A stretch of 64,000 bases of DNA from Arenimonas terrae (GTDB lineage: Bacteria > Pseudomonadota > Gammaproteobacteria > Xanthomonadales > Xanthomonadaceae), in NCBI RefSeq assembly GCF_006265115.1, contig NZ_SMDR01000001.1, positions 930,001 through 994,000 of the forward strand, written 5' to 3'. The notes below the pieces were generated by a model. It had not been told where the DNA came from. It saw only the letters and a list, made by a program, of their open reading frames with translations, and did no database searches. Positions within the stretch are counted from its first letter, which is position 1, and the number at the start of each line of letters is the position of its first letter. Position numbers and translations under genes: made by a program. Positions 55,915 through 64,000 of this stretch are shown one piece after another.

Positions 55915-56256
55915 CTAACCCGGCGGCCAGTGCATGGCCCGGCCGGCCAGCAGGTGCAGGTGGATGTGGAACACGGTCTGTCCGCCGTCGCGGTTGCAGT
56001 TCATCACCACGCGGTAGCCGTTTTCGGCGAAGCCCTCCTTCTTCGCATAGGCCGCGGCCGCCATCGCCAGGCGGCCGACGACGGCCTCGTCGCCGGCGCC
56101 CAGGTCGTTGAGCGTGGGCACCGCGTGCTTGGGGATGAACAGCACGTGCACCGGCGCCTGCGGATGGATATCGCGGAAGGCGAGCACGTGCTCGTCCTCG
56201 AAGACGATGTCGGCGGGAATCTCGCGGGCGATGATCTTGTCGAAAATCGTGGCCAT
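55915..56256 (-). CDS. hinT: HIT-family nucleotide-binding protein
   Basis: 113 residues. Catalytic site HIHLHLLAGR (His triad), plus FEDEHVLAFRDIHPQAPVHVL. Hydrolyses purine phosphoramidates, such as aminoacyl-AMP by-products. It lies 11 nt after recR. Confidence 0.95.
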   Translation of the reverse strand: MATIFDKIIAREIPADIVFEDEHVLAFRDIHPQAPVHVLFIPKHAVPTLNDLGAGDEAVVGRLAMAAAAYAKKEGFAENGYRVVMNCNRDGGQTVFHIHLHLLAGRAMHWPPG

Positions 56257-56267
56257 GGCGGTCTGCC

Positions 56268-56870
56268 TCAGGAAGTGATTTCGGTGCGCGAGCCGAAGGC
56301 GTGCGCCAGGGTGCCGCGGTCGACGTACTCCAGCTCGCCGCCCAGCGGCACGCCGTGGGCGAGCCGGCTGGGCCGCACCTGCGCCTGGCGCGCCAGCTGC
56401 GCGAGGTAGTGCGCGGTGGCCTCGCCTTCGACCGTGGGGTTGGTGGCGATGATCAGTTCGCGCACCTCGCCTGCGGCCAGCCGCTCGGCCAGCTTGTCCA
56501 GGCCGAGCTCGCGCGGACCGATGCCATCGAGCGGCGAGAGCCGGCCCTGCAGCACGAAGTACAGGCCGCGGTAGCCGGTGGCGGTCTCGATCGCCAGGCG
56601 GTCGGCCGGCGACTCGACCGCGCACAGCAGGCCGCGGTCGCGCGAGCCGCTTGCGCAGATCGCGCACAGCGGCGTTTCGCTGAAATCGCGGCAGGATTCG
56701 CAGTGGCCGATGCGCTCGATCGCCTCGGCCAGCGCCCCGGCCAGGCGCAAGCCACCCTCGCGCTCGCGTTCGAGCAGGTGGTAGGCCATGCGCTGCGCCG
56801 ACTTCTGGCCGACGCCGGGCAGGCAGCGCAGCGACTCGATGAGCTGCTCGAGCAGCGGGGAGGCGCTCAC
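56268..56870 (-). CDS. recR: recombination protein RecR
   Basis: 200 residues, GTG start at 56870. HhH-type start ([19 protein letters not shown]), four-cysteine zinc finger [16 protein letters not shown] and a Toprim domain [15 protein letters not shown], ending [16 protein letters not shown]. Works with RecF/RecO in gap repair. Between ebfC and hinT. Confidence 0.97.
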   Translation of the reverse strand: MSASPLLEQLIESLRCLPGVGQKSAQRMAYHLLEREREGGLRLAGALAEAIERIGHCESCRDFSETPLCAICASGSRDRGLLCAVESPADRLAIETATGYRGLYFVLQGRLSPLDGIGPRELGLDKLAERLAAGEVRELIIATNPTVEGEATAHYLAQLARQAQVRPSRLAHGVPLGGELEYVDRGTLAHAFGSRTEITS

Positions 56871-56889
56871 GTCGTGGCGTCGCGGCGGA

Positions 56890-57216
56890 TCAGAACAGGC
56901 CCGGAATCTTCATTCCCGGCGGGATCGGCATGCCGGCGGTGGCGGCCGACATGCGCTTGCCGCTTTCTTCGTTGGCCTTGTTGACCGCGTCGTTGAAGGC
57001 CGCGGCGACCAGGTCTTCCAGCATCTCCGGGTCGGCGAGCACCGACGGGTCGATGCGCACGCTGCGGCACTCCATCTTGCCGGTCAGGGTGATCTTGACC
57101 ATGCCGCCGCCGGACTGTCCCAGCACCTCGATGTTGGCCAGCTCTTCCTGGGCCTTCTTGAGGTTGTCCTGCATGCGCTGGGCCTGCTGCATGAGTTGGG
57201 CGATGTTGCCTCGCAT
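56890..57216 (-). CDS. ybaB: YbaB/EbfC DNA-binding protein
   Basis: 108 residues. [20 protein letters not shown] and [20 protein letters not shown] are family hallmarks of this nucleoid-associated dimer. It lies between dnaX and recR as in most bacteria. Confidence 0.97.
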   Translation of the reverse strand: MRGNIAQLMQQAQRMQDNLKKAQEELANIEVLGQSGGGMVKITLTGKMECRSVRIDPSVLADPEMLEDLVAAAFNDAVNKANEESGKRMSAATAGMPIPPGMKIPGLF

Positions 57217-57232
57217 GATGTGTTCCTTTGGG

Positions 57233-58984
57233 TCAGTGGTCGTCCAGGGGACGGATGGAATCGGGCAGCACGGTGCCGCCCTGCTGCACCAGGCGGGCGA
57301 TCACCGGGTCGGCGAGGAAGGCTTCCTCGGCGCCGGCCTGGCGTTCGCCGCGCTGGCGTTCGGTGCGCGCGTGCAGGGTTTCCGAACCGGCCGCCTTGGC
57401 CGACTCGAAGCGGATCTGGGGCGGCGCGCCGAGCAGGGCCCCGAGCGCGGCGGCGAGCTGGCGCACCAGGCCGTCGCTGCGCAGGTGGTCGAAGCTGTCG
57501 GGCAGCGACAGCTGCAGCACGCCGTCCGCGTGGCCGCAGAAGGCGCTGTGCGCCGCCAGTTCGCGCACCGGGCCCTTGAGGCCGGCGCTGGCGACCAGGG
57601 ACAGCCAATCTTCGGCGGTGGCGAGGTGGCTGCCGTTCGCGGCGCGCGGCGCAAGGGCCGGTGTGGCCGGTGTGGCCGGTGTGGCCGGTGTGGCCGGTGT
57701 GGCCGGTGTGGCCGGCGTGGCCGGCGGGGCGGCAGGCGGCGGAACGACGGCCGGAGAGGCCATCGGCGGAGCCGAAGGGCGGGGGGATTCGCGCGCCGGT
57801 TCCGGCGCCGGGGCGGCGGATCGCGCCGGGGCCGAGGCCGCTGACGGCGTTGCCGGGGCGCGCGCGGCGGCGGTCTGCGGCAGCGGCAGCGTGGCCCCGC
57901 CCTCGCCCGCCGGCCGGAAGGCCAGCATGCGCAGCAGGCTCATCTCGAAACCGGTGCGCGGGCTGGGCGCGAGCGCCAGGTCGCGGCGGCCGGTGACGGC
58001 CATCTGGTACCAGAGCTGCACCAGGTCGGGCGAGAGGCGCGCAGCCAGGCCGGCCACGTCCACCCGCCCGCCGTCGTCGGCCATGCCGGGCACCAGCTGC
58101 TGCAGCTGGATCCGGTGCAGCGCGGTCGCCAGGTCCTCGAGCACGTGGCCGAAGTCCGGCGAGAACGCCGCCAGCTCGTCGACCCGCGCCATCAGGCCCG
58201 GGCCATCGCCCGCCGCCAGGGATTCGAGCAGGGCTCCGACCTGGGCCCGGTCCACGGTGCCGAGCATGGCGTTGACGGCCGCTTCGTCCAGCTGGCCGCC
58301 GGTGTAGGCGATGGCCTGGTCGAGCAGGGACAGGCCGTCGCGCAGGCTGCCGTCGGCGGCGCGCGCCAGCAGCGCGATCGCGCCAGGTTCGGAAGCGATG
58401 CCCTCGGCCTGCAGGATGCGGCCGATCTGGCCGCCGATCTGGGCCTCGTCGAGCCGGCGCAGGTTGAACTGCAGGCAGCGCGAGAGCACGGTGACCGGCA
58501 GCTTCTGCGGGTCGGTGGTGGCCAGCAGGAACTTCACGTGTTCCGGCGGCTCTTCCAGCGTCTTGAGCAGCGCGTTGAAGGCCGGCTTGGACAGCATGTG
58601 CACTTCGTCGATCAGGTAGACCTTGGTCTTGCCGCGCGACGGCAGGTACTGGGCGTTGTCGATGAGGTCGCGCACGTCGTCCACGCCGGTGTTGCTGGCG
58701 GCGTCGATCTCGAGCAGGTCGACGTAGCGGCCGGCGTCGATGTCGCGGCAGGCGGCGCATTCGCCGCAGGGCTCGGCGCTGGTGCCGCGCTCGCAGTTGA
58801 GTGACTTGGCGAAGATGCGGGCGATCGTGGTCTTGCCGACACCCCGGGTGCCGGTGAACAGGAAGGCATGGTGGACCTTGCCGGTCTCCAGGGCGTTGCT
58901 GAGCGCGCGCACCACGTGCTCCTGCCCGACCAGTTCGGCGAAGCGCCGGGGGCGCCATTTTCGGGCGAGCACGAGGTAGGACAT
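57233..58984 (-). CDS. dnaX: DNA polymerase III tau/gamma subunit
   Basis: 583 residues from the ATG at 58984. Clamp loader ATPase: [20 protein letters not shown], zinc finger [38 protein letters not shown] Pro/Ala/Thr-rich linker (about 380-480) with seven TPA units follows, then the tau C-terminal region. No slippery heptamer for gamma formation is seen. Head of the dnaX-ybaB-recR-hinT operon. Confidence 0.95.
   Translation of the reverse strand: MSYLVLARKWRPRRFAELVGQEHVVRALSNALETGKVHHAFLFTGTRGVGKTTIARIFAKSLNCERGTSAEPCGECAACRDIDAGRYVDLLEIDAASNTGVDDVRDLIDNAQYLPSRGKTKVYLIDEVHMLSKPAFNALLKTLEEPPEHVKFLLATTDPQKLPVTVLSRCLQFNLRRLDEAQIGGQIGRILQAEGIASEPGAIALLARAADGSLRDGLSLLDQAIAYTGGQLDEAAVNAMLGTVDRAQVGALLESLAAGDGPGLMARVDELAAFSPDFGHVLEDLATALHRIQLQQLVPGMADDGGRVDVAGLAARLSPDLVQLWYQMAVTGRRDLALAPSPRTGFEMSLLRMLAFRPAGEGGATLPLPQTAAARAPATPSAASAPARSAAPAPEPARESPRPSAPPMASPAVVPPPAAPPATPATPATPATPATPATPATPALAPRAANGSHLATAEDWLSLVASAGLKGPVRELAAHSAFCGHADGVLQLSLPDSFDHLRSDGLVRQLAAALGALLGAPPQIRFESAKAAGSETLHARTERQRGERQAGAEEAFLADPVIARLVQQGGTVLPDSIRPLDDH
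57661..57723 (-). repeat. 9-bp tandem repeat inside dnaX
   Basis: Six exact units GTGTGGCCG and a seventh with one change (GCGTGGCCG) on the plus strand, coding seven Thr-Pro-Ala units in the tau linker. In-frame and inside the coding region, so copy-number changes add or remove three residues each. Confidence 0.9.
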
Positions 58985-59063
58985 GCGGGGGCCTGGGACA
59001 GTCGGGACCGACCGCTCCATTGTGCCAACCCCCCCGCCCCCGGGCCAGCAGGAATCGCCGCGC

Positions 59064-59092
59064 TTGTCCCGGCCTCGGCCGACGGGTATGAT
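59064..59092 (+). promoter_or_regulatory. promoter of tRNA-Ser
   Basis: TTGTCC (59064-59069), 17-nt spacer, TATGAT (59087-59092); transcription should start near 59099, 24 nt before the mature tRNA. Confidence 0.75.
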
Positions 59093-59122
59093 TTCCGGCT
59101 TGTTTCAGGCGGTTATCTCTGC

Positions 59123-59215
59123 GGAGAGATGTCCGAGCGGTTGAAGGAGCACGCCTGGAAAGTGTGTATACGGCTAAACCCCGTATCGAGGGTTCGAATC
59201 CCTCTCTCTCCGCCA
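59123..59215 (+). tRNA. tRNA-Ser (anticodon GGA)
   Basis: Acceptor GGAGAGA pairs with TCTCTCC (59205-59211), discriminator G and encoded CCA to 59215. The anticodon loop CTGGAAA carries GGA (reads UCC/UCU). The long variable arm (GTGTATACGGCTAAACCCCGTATCG region) and T loop GGTTCGAATCC are typical of tRNA-Ser. Confidence 0.97.
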
Positions 59216-59256
59216 CTCTTCATGCCACGGTTGTTTCCGGCCGCGGTCGAGTCAAA

Positions 59257-59288
59257 AACGGCGCGCCCCCGGTGCGCCGTTCGTTTCA
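59257..59288 (+). terminator. probable terminator after tRNA-Ser
   Basis: Stem AACGGCGC (59257-59264) pairs with GCGCCGTT (59274-59281) over nine bases, followed by CGTTTCAAT. The T tract is interrupted, so it is only moderately strong. It lies between the tRNA and the 4.5S RNA gene. Confidence 0.5.
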
Positions 59289-59290
59289 AT

Positions 59291-59398
59291 GGTGGCCCCG
59301 TCGGCCCCCCGCGACGCTAGGTCGAAAATCCCGCCAGGGCCGGAAGGCAGCAACGGTATCGGCTGATGCGGGTGCCGGGGTAAGCCGGCGGGGCTACC
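59291..59398 (+). ncRNA. ffs: small signal recognition particle RNA (4.5S)
   Basis: The conserved apical region CAGGGCCGGAAGGCAGCAA matches bacterial SRP RNA (GGUCCGGAAGGAAGCAG in E. coli). The 5' arm GGTGGCCCCGTCGGC pairs with the 3' arm GCCGGCGGGGCTACC with two G-T or mismatched places. About 108 nt. Downstream a second hairpin begins at the last two bases. It binds Ffh and directs membrane proteins. Confidence 0.93.
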
Positions 59399-59427
59399 GC
59401 CTTTTCGGGCTGCGCCCGCAAAGGCGG
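59397..59427 (+). terminator. hairpin at the 3' end of the SRP RNA
   Basis: CCGCCTTT pairs with AAAGGCGG and encloses CGGGC/GCCCG around TGC, a long composite stem directly after the RNA. It probably stops transcription of the 4.5S RNA, though no T tract follows. It is also the first of the row of hairpins that fills 59.40-59.62 kb. Confidence 0.5.
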
Positions 59428-59463
59428 CCCTAAGTTTGCTGCGCAAACCCAGGGTCCCCGTAC

Positions 59464-59510
59464 GCACTTCCGATCCTCGCGCCTGTCGGCGCGCCCCCTT
59501 ACCAAGGGGG
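59464..59510 (+). repeat. direct repeat copy 1
   Basis: 47-base module starting GCACTTCCGATCCTCGCGCC and ending TTACCAAGGGGG; differs from the second copy by one inserted A, a C/T and a G/A change. Contains two hairpins. Confidence 0.85.
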
Positions 59511-59571
59511 TAAAGTCTGTGCGAACACAGACTTCCCCACGATTCGCTTCGCGAATCGCGGGCCCCGATCT

Positions 59572-59619
59572 GCACATTCCGATCCCCGCGCCTGTCGGCG
59601 CGCCCCCTTACCAAGAGGG
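59572..59619 (+). repeat. direct repeat copy 2
   Basis: 48-base module starting GCACATTCCGATCCCCGCGC and ending TTACCAAGAGGG, 108 nt downstream of copy 1. Its last hairpin has one mismatch. It ends 24 nt before the moaE stop codon. Confidence 0.85.
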
Positions 59620-59642
59620 CTTCGCAGGTTGCGGCTGCGCGG

Positions 59643-60062
59643 CTAGTTTTCCGGGTGGAGCCAGGATTGTTCGCCTTCGGCGTATTTCTCGCGCTTCCAG
59701 ATGGGGACGCGGGATTTGACCTCGTCGATGATCCAGCGGCAGGCCTCGAAGGCCGGGCCGCGGTGGGCGGCGCTGGCGCCGACCCAGACCGCCAGGTCGC
59801 CGACGGCGAGTTCGCCGGTGCGGTGCACGCAGGCGGCGGCGCTGATGTCGAAGCGCTGCAGTGCCTCGTCCAGGATGCGTTCGCCTTCGGCTTCGGCCAG
59901 TTCGCGGTAGGACTCGTAGAAGAGGCCGCGCACCGCCTGGCCCTCATTGTGGTCGCGCACCCAGCCCTCGAAGCTGGCGTAGGCGCCGGCCTGGTCCGCG
60001 AGCAGGCGTTGCCGCAGCGGCGCGATCTCGAAGGGCTCGGCGCTGATCGCGAAGCGCTTCAT
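59643..60062 (-). CDS. moaE: molybdopterin synthase large subunit
   Basis: 139 residues. MoaE joins with MoaD to convert precursor Z (cPMP) to molybdopterin. Family blocks: ASFEGWVRDHNEGQAVRGL, YESYRELAEAEGERIL, VHRTGELAVGDLAVWVG, and the catalytic lysines in EVKSRVPIWKREKYAEG. Start overlaps moaD stop (ATGA). Confidence 0.96.
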   Translation of the reverse strand: MKRFAISAEPFEIAPLRQRLLADQAGAYASFEGWVRDHNEGQAVRGLFYESYRELAEAEGERILDEALQRFDISAAACVHRTGELAVGDLAVWVGASAAHRGPAFEACRWIIDEVKSRVPIWKREKYAEGEQSWLHPEN

Positions 60063-60295
60063 CCGCCCGACACCGGCGGGATGAAGGCGACCTCGCTGCC
60101 CTCGTGCACCGGCGAGTCCCAGGCGGCGAAGGAGCCGTCCACGGCCACGCGCAGGCGTTCGGCCGGCAGGCTGAAACCGTGGCGGGCGCGCAGCTCGTCG
60201 TAGAGCCCGCGCAGCGAAGCCGGCAGCGGAAGTTGTTCGCTGTCGCGGCCGGCGGCGTCGCGCAGGCTGGCGAAATACAGCACGGTGATGCTCAT
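60059..60295 (-). CDS. moaD: molybdopterin synthase small subunit
   Basis: 78 residues with beta-grasp fold ([20 protein letters not shown]) and the C-terminal Gly-Gly (PPVSGG) that carries thiocarboxylate. Overlaps moaC and moaE by ATGA. Confidence 0.95.
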   Translation of the reverse strand: MSITVLYFASLRDAAGRDSEQLPLPASLRGLYDELRARHGFSLPAERLRVAVDGSFAAWDSPVHEGSEVAFIPPVSGG

Positions 60296-60783
60296 GCCCT
60301 CGCCTTCCCGACGGTGCGTTTGCCGCCGCGCTTGGCCAGCAGCTTCGCCGGCCCCAGCACGATCGCGTGCGACAGCGCCTTGGCCATGTCGTAGACCGTC
60401 AGCGCCGCGACGGTGGCGCCGGTCAGGGCCTCCATCTCGACGCCGGTGCGGTGCGTGGTCTTGACCGCGCATTTAATGCGCAGCGTGCTGTCGGTCGCCC
60501 AGGCCACGTCGAAGCGGCAGCCGTCGATCGGCAGCGGATGGCAGAACGGGATCAGCTCGTGGGTGCGCTTGACCGCCATCGTGCCGGCGATGATGGCGGT
60601 GTCTACCACCGCGCCCTTGGCCGTGGCCATGCCGGCCTTGCGCAGCGCGCTCGCTACGGCAGCGGGGAAACGCACCCGGCATTCGGCCACCGCCTCGCGC
60701 GCGGTCGCGGCCTTGGCGGACACGTCCACCATGGCCGGGCGGCCGGCGGCATCGACATGGGTCAGTGCGGACTTCTTGTTCAT
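60292..60783 (-). CDS. moaC: cyclic pyranopterin monophosphate synthase
   Basis: 163 residues. MoaC makes cPMP from the product of MoaA. Visible: [54 protein letters not shown] and YDMAKAL with the catalytic Lys/Asp region. Start follows the moaA stop after one base; end overlaps moaD. Confidence 0.96.
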   Translation of the reverse strand: MNKKSALTHVDAAGRPAMVDVSAKAATAREAVAECRVRFPAAVASALRKAGMATAKGAVVDTAIIAGTMAVKRTHELIPFCHPLPIDGCRFDVAWATDSTLRIKCAVKTTHRTGVEMEALTGATVAALTVYDMAKALSHAIVLGPAKLLAKRGGKRTVGKARA

Positions 60784-60784
60784 C

Positions 60785-61804
60785 TCAGCCGCCAATGTAG
60801 AACATCTCGATCTTCTTCCGGTCGGCCGGCACCTTGGCGCGCTCTTCGCTGTAGCGGTCGCCGCGCAGGCGCCAGAGGCCGGAAAGATGCGCCGCGAGCG
60901 CGTCTTCGCCCTCGGCGATGCGTTCGCGCAGGGGCTGGCCACGCGCGGCGAACAGGCAGGTGTAGAGCTGGCCGTCGGCCGAGAGCCGCGCCCGGTGGCA
61001 ATCGCCGCAGAACGGCTCGCTGACCGAACTGACGAAGCCGACCTCGCCCTGGCCGTCGGCGTAGGCATAACGCGAGGCCACCTCGCCCCGATAGGTCGGC
61101 GTCAGCGCGCGCAGCGGCCAGCGTCCGGCGATCCGGTCCCGCAGCTCGGCCGAAGGCACGACGTTCTCGCGGCGCCAGCCGTTGCAGGTGCCGACGTCCA
61201 TGTATTCGATGAACCGCGGTACGTGCGGGGTGCCGCGGAAACGGCCGGCCAGCGCCAGGGCCTGGTCTTCGTTGACGCCGCGCTGGATCACGCTGTTGAT
61301 CTTGATCGAACGGAACCCCGCCGACTCCGCCGCCGCCAGGCCCGCCAGCACGTCGCCCAGGTCGCCGCGGCCGCCGGACATCGCGCTGAAGCCGGCGGGA
61401 TCCAGCGAATCCACACTGACCGTCAGCCGGTGCAGCCCCGCCTCGCGCAGCGCCCGCGCCTGCCCGGCCAGCAGCGAGCCGTTGGTGGTCAGCGCCAGGT
61501 CGTCGATGCCGGGAATGCGCGCCAGCCGCGCCACCAGCTCCGGCAGGCCCTTGCGCAGAAGGGGTTCGCCGCCGGTCAGGCGCAGCTTGCTGACGCCCAG
61601 CCGGGCGAAGGCGCGCACGGCGGTTTCGATTTCGTCGAAGTCGAGCCGGCGGGCGCGGTCGAGCGCGGTCTCCTCCGGGGTAAGCCCTTCGGGCATGCAG
61701 TAAGGGCAGCGGAAGTTGCAGGTCTCGATGACCGACACGCGCAGGTCGCGCAGCGGCCGGCCCAGGCGGTCGCGCGGCAACCCGGTGGAAGGGTACGCGC
61801 TCAT
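60785..61804 (-). CDS. moaA: GTP 3',8-cyclase (MoaA)
   Basis: 339 residues. Radical-SAM CxxxCxxC as [37 protein letters not shown], and C-terminal cluster cysteines in [22 protein letters not shown]. The final GG (FYIGG) is kept. First step of molybdenum-cofactor synthesis. ATGA overlap with the upstream metallo-beta-lactamase-fold gene. Confidence 0.96.
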   Translation of the reverse strand: MSAYPSTGLPRDRLGRPLRDLRVSVIETCNFRCPYCMPEGLTPEETALDRARRLDFDEIETAVRAFARLGVSKLRLTGGEPLLRKGLPELVARLARIPGIDDLALTTNGSLLAGQARALREAGLHRLTVSVDSLDPAGFSAMSGGRGDLGDVLAGLAAAESAGFRSIKINSVIQRGVNEDQALALAGRFRGTPHVPRFIEYMDVGTCNGWRRENVVPSAELRDRIAGRWPLRALTPTYRGEVASRYAYADGQGEVGFVSSVSEPFCGDCHRARLSADGQLYTCLFAARGQPLRERIAEGEDALAAHLSGLWRLRGDRYSEERAKVPADRKKIEMFYIGG

Positions 61805-62556
61805 GGCGAAACCGTGGACGTGGGCTCGGCCAGCGCCAGAACATCGCCAGCCTCCGCGACGCGGTGGCCGCGCGCCCGCAGGGTCTGGCCGTCGGCCTGC
61901 GAGGCGTAGTGGTAAAGCACGCAGCGCGACAGCAGCTCGCGCGGATACTCGCGCTCGAGGTCGTCCACACCGCTGTGGGAAGGATTGCCGTGCAGGGCGC
62001 AGTCGTGCGCGACCACTTCCCCCGTACCGGCGAACTTCGCCAGCATCTCCGGGATGGGCCGGGTGTCGCCGGTCCAGACCAGGCTGCCGGGAAGGCGCAG
62101 CGCGAAGGCGGTGTCGGGAAGGTGGTGGCGCACCGGGAAGACGTCGTACCACTGGCCGCGATGCCAGAAGCCGCGGGTCACCGGCACCAGGTGGAAGGCA
62201 TCCCACCAGTTGGCGTCGCCCTCGGCCACCACGCCCGGATAGTCGGCCAGCCGCGACTGCAGGTGCGGCAGCACGCCGACCGGCACGTACAGGCGGACCT
62301 TGCCGCGCCGCTCCGGATCGAAATAGGTGGCGAAGAACAGCCGCTCGAGTCCCGCCACGTGGTCCATGTGCACATGGGTGATGAACAGCGCGTCGGGCAG
62401 CGAGGCGTAATGCGCCTGGAAGGCAGTGAGCGCTTCCTGGCCGCAGTCGATCATCAGCTCGGGCCGGCCGGCGCGTTCGATCACCGCCGAGGCCGAACCC
62501 AGGGTCACCGCCGACTGCGAATTGCCGACCCCGAGGAAACGCAGCGACCAGGTCAT
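61801..62556 (-). CDS. metallo-beta-lactamase-fold hydrolase, RNase Z-like
   Basis: 251 residues. Metal motif THVHMDHVAGLER, further ligands in VRHHLPD, WTGDTRPIPEM, AHDCALHGN and LYHYASQ, and the start LRFLGVGNSQSAVTLGSAS. It is of the RNase Z/phosphodiesterase type but shorter than tRNase Z; the substrate is unknown. It sits between kdkA and moaA with ATGA overlaps on both sides. Confidence 0.85.
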   Translation of the reverse strand: MTWSLRFLGVGNSQSAVTLGSASAVIERAGRPELMIDCGQEALTAFQAHYASLPDALFITHVHMDHVAGLERLFFATYFDPERRGKVRLYVPVGVLPHLQSRLADYPGVVAEGDANWWDAFHLVPVTRGFWHRGQWYDVFPVRHHLPDTAFALRLPGSLVWTGDTRPIPEMLAKFAGTGEVVAHDCALHGNPSHSGVDDLEREYPRELLSRCVLYHYASQADGQTLRARGHRVAEAGDVLALAEPTSTVSP

Positions 62557-63302
62557 GCCGGTGCTCCCGCGAATTCCCGGCCATAGGCGTCCAGCAGCCG
62601 CGCGTAACCGGGCCGCCAGCCGTCGCCGCCGGCGGAAAGTTTGGCCAGCGACCGCGCCAGGCGGTCGAGGTTGGCCTGGCGCCAAGCGCCGTCGGCGCCG
62701 CGGCGCCGGCTGCGGTCGAAATCGATCAGCCAGGGCGCGCCCGCGCCGTCGAGCAGGATGTTGTGGGCGTTGAGGTCGGCGTGGTCGAGGCCGGCGCGAT
62801 GGAAACGCGCGAGCATGGCGCCGACCGACTCCCAGGGCGCGTCGTCAGGCTCCTTCGACAGCCACGATGCCAGCGCCCGTGCGCCGGGGATGCGTTCGAC
62901 CAGGATCGCGGCGCCGTAGTGCAGGCCCTTGCGCCAATAGCCGGCCAGCAGCGGCGCGGGCGCCGGCAGGTGCTCGGCGCGAAGCGCCGCCAGCAGCCGG
63001 AATTCAGCCAGGCAGCGCACGCGCGCTTCGCCGAGCCAGAAGTAGCGCGACCGGCCCAGCCGGGCCGCGAGCCCACCGCGGCGGTAGTGCCTGAGCACCG
63101 CGTCCCCGAACTCACCGTGCACGAACCAAGCCGCACCGCGGCCTCCCTCCTGCACCGGCGAGGCCGACGCCTGCCAATGGGCGGGATCGAGCATCTCCGG
63201 CGCGGCTTGCCGCAGTCGCGCCGGGTCGAACACAATCGCCCCTGTTCCGCGCGCATCGCGGAAGGGCTGTCGGATCTCGACGGCGGCGGACGTGACTCCC
63301 AT
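62553..63302 (-). CDS. kdkA: Kdo kinase KdkA
   Basis: 249 residues. Kinase-fold: catalytic loop GLDHADLNAHNILL (Asp and Asn intact), metal DFDRSR, and the family start GTGAIVFDPARLRQA, RHYRRGGLAARLGRSRYFW. KdkA phosphorylates the Kdo of the lipopolysaccharide core at position 4 in Haemophilus and Xanthomonads. First gene of the moa chain; its start lies only 19 nt from the divergent GT9 gene. Confidence 0.93.
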   Translation of the reverse strand: MGVTSAAVEIRQPFRDARGTGAIVFDPARLRQAAPEMLDPAHWQASASPVQEGGRGAAWFVHGEFGDAVLRHYRRGGLAARLGRSRYFWLGEARVRCLAEFRLLAALRAEHLPAPAPLLAGYWRKGLHYGAAILVERIPGARALASWLSKEPDDAPWESVGAMLARFHRAGLDHADLNAHNILLDGAGAPWLIDFDRSRRRGADGAWRQANLDRLARSLAKLSAGGDGWRPGYARLLDAYGREFAGAPA

Positions 63303-63321
63303 TCCAGGCCAGTTTAACCAA

Positions 63322-64000
63322 ATGCCCGTGATCCCCGCGCCGCGATCGCTCTGCCTGCTGCGCCTGTCCGCCCTGGGCGACGCCACCCATGCCGTCGCTC
63401 TGGTGCGCGCGCTGCAGCACGCCTGGCCGCAGCTGCCGATCACCTGGGTCATCGGCAGGGGCGAAGCGAAGCTGCTCGAAGGCCTGGAGGGCGTCGAGTT
63501 CATCGTCTACGACAAGAAGGCCGGACTGGCCGGCTGGCGTGCACTGCGCATGCAGCTCGCCGGCCGCCGCTTCGACGTGCTGCTGAACCTGCAGCTGGCC
63601 CTGCGCGCGAGCCTGGTGTCGACCGCGATCGAGGCCGAGCGCCGCATCGGCTACGACCGGGCGCGCAGCAAAGAAGGCCATTCGCTGTTCATCAACGAAC
63701 GCGTGCCGGCCGGCGGCCACCACGTGCTAGACGCCTTCCTGCAGTTCCTGCTGCCGCTGGGCTTGACGCCAGGCCCGGTGGAGTGGCGGCTGCCGGTTCC
63801 GGACGAGGCCCACGCCTGGGCTCGCGAGCAGCTGCCCGGCGACGTCCCGACCCTGCTGGTCTCGCCCTGCTCCAGCCACCCGCTGCGCAACTGGCGCCCG
63901 GAACGGTATGCCGCCGTCGCCGACCACGCCGCGGCGAACGGCTGGCGGGTGGTGATCTGCGGCGGCCGAAGCGTGCTGGAGCGGCAAACCGCGGACCAGA
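63322..64000 (+). CDS. glycosyltransferase family 9 (heptosyltransferase-like), truncated by the window
   Basis: First 226 codons of a GT9 protein that runs off the right edge. Start ATG at 63322. It has LCLLRLSALGDATHAVALVR, LLNLQLALRASLV and IGYDRARSKEGHSLF, and LLVSPCSSHPLRNWRPERY, the typical donor-binding region. It likely adds heptose to the lipopolysaccharide core, in line with kdkA next to it. Confidence 0.9.
   Translation, partial: MPVIPAPRSLCLLRLSALGDATHAVALVRALQHAWPQLPITWVIGRGEAKLLEGLEGVEFIVYDKKAGLAGWRALRMQLAGRRFDVLLNLQLALRASLVSTAIEAERRIGYDRARSKEGHSLFINERVPAGGHHVLDAFLQFLLPLGLTPGPVEWRLPVPDEAHAWAREQLPGDVPTLLVSPCSSHPLRNWRPERYAAVADHAAANGWRVVICGGRSVLERQTADQ

Larger units (their letters stand above)
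59434..59619. repeat. array of hairpins with a duplicated module
   Basis: Between 4.5S RNA and moaE lies a gene-free stretch of small inverted repeats: GTTTGC-TGC-GCAAAC (59434-59448), CGCGCC-TGTC-GGCGCG (59478-59493), CCCCCTT-ACC-AAGGGGG (59494-59510), AAGTCTGTG-CGAA-CACAGACTT (59513-59534), CGATTCGC-TTC-GCGAATCG (59540-59558), then a second copy of the second and third elements (59587-59619). It looks like a REP-like cluster. No coding frame is supported. Confidence 0.8.

Noticed and set aside
57661..57723. Short tandem repeat considered as CRISPR-like
   Set aside because: 9-bp units without spacers inside dnaX, in frame; coding repeat.
57233..58984. Programmed frameshift for the gamma form of DnaX
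   Set aside because: No A- or T-rich slippery heptamer with stem-loop found in the linker region.
58868..59320. Frame giving MSERLKEHAWKVC and RIPLSPP across the tRNA-Ser
   Set aside because: Classic spurious peptide produced by translating tRNA-Ser; the region is an RNA gene.

Overview
The window is about 70% G+C, gene-dense chromosome from a gammaproteobacterium, most likely Xanthomonadales (Lysobacterales: Xanthomonadaceae/Rhodanobacteraceae type). The reasons are the gene order pilZ-holB-tmk-mltG-pabC-pabB-fabF-acpP-fabG-fabD-(BUD32-like)-fabH-rpmF-yceD-maf, a DUF2007 'pathogenicity-like' protein behind tesB, a secreted metzincin with repeated C-terminal Trp/Tyr-rich modules, and many small Xanthomonad-type envelope proteins. 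I see no insertion sequence, prophage, CRISPR array or rRNA. Almost all of it reads as core genome with short accessory pockets. Long reading frames antisense to real genes are by-products of the base composition and are left out.

Layout. 1-3.2 kb: a TIR-domain membrane protein with a TPR-like partner, a secreted zinc protease and small proteins. 3.2-6.4 kb: a YdeP-type molybdoenzyme, a small winged-helix-like protein and FdhD. 6.5-14.8 kb: an outer-membrane DUF481 protein, BenE, a TfoX domain, AidB-type dehydrogenase, a PAS-GGDEF sensor, ChrA and MmcQ. 14.9-19.8 kb: an acetyltransferase, mfd and a SixA-like phosphatase. 19.9-25.4 kb: two pirins, OsmC, an acetyltransferase, an orphan PotF-like lipoprotein and a PmtA-like methyltransferase. 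25.4-31.6 kb: the overlapping chain MOSC, YqiA-like hydrolase, SGNH-like protein, RlmKL, followed by ampD and tesB. 31.7-37.1 kb: a metzincin, then a three-gene unit (type I membrane protein, secreted poly-Asp protein, membrane-tethered ECF sigma factor) lying between two intrinsic terminators. 37.2-49.7 kb: DNA polymerase III clamp-loader and folate genes fused to the fatty-acid operon, rpmF and maf. 49.7-55.9 kb: a GT39 glycosyltransferase and the divergent moxR-DUF58-tgpA-slp operon. 55.9-59 kb: dnaX-ebfC-recR-hinT. 59.1-59.6 kb: tRNA-Ser(GGA), 4.5S RNA and an array of hairpins containing a duplicated module. 59.6-64 kb: moaEDCA, a metallo-beta-lactamase-fold protein, kdkA and a divergent glycosyltransferase 9.

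How the genes work together. Molybdenum-cofactor genes (moaACDE), a sulfurtransferase (FdhD), a MOSC protein and one molybdopterin enzyme are spread across the window. The fatty-acid genes feed lipids and are coupled to ribosome, folate and replication genes through overlapping start and stop codons. Lipid A-core genes (kdkA, GT9) and peptidoglycan genes (mltG, ampD) serve the envelope. The least explained pieces are the membrane-tethered sigma-factor unit at 34.6-37.1 kb, whose sigma start site is folded into an 8-bp hairpin, the degenerate kinase inside the fab operon, the TIR protein, and the 59.4-59.6 kb hairpin array. All functions are assigned by reading the sequence; no search was run.
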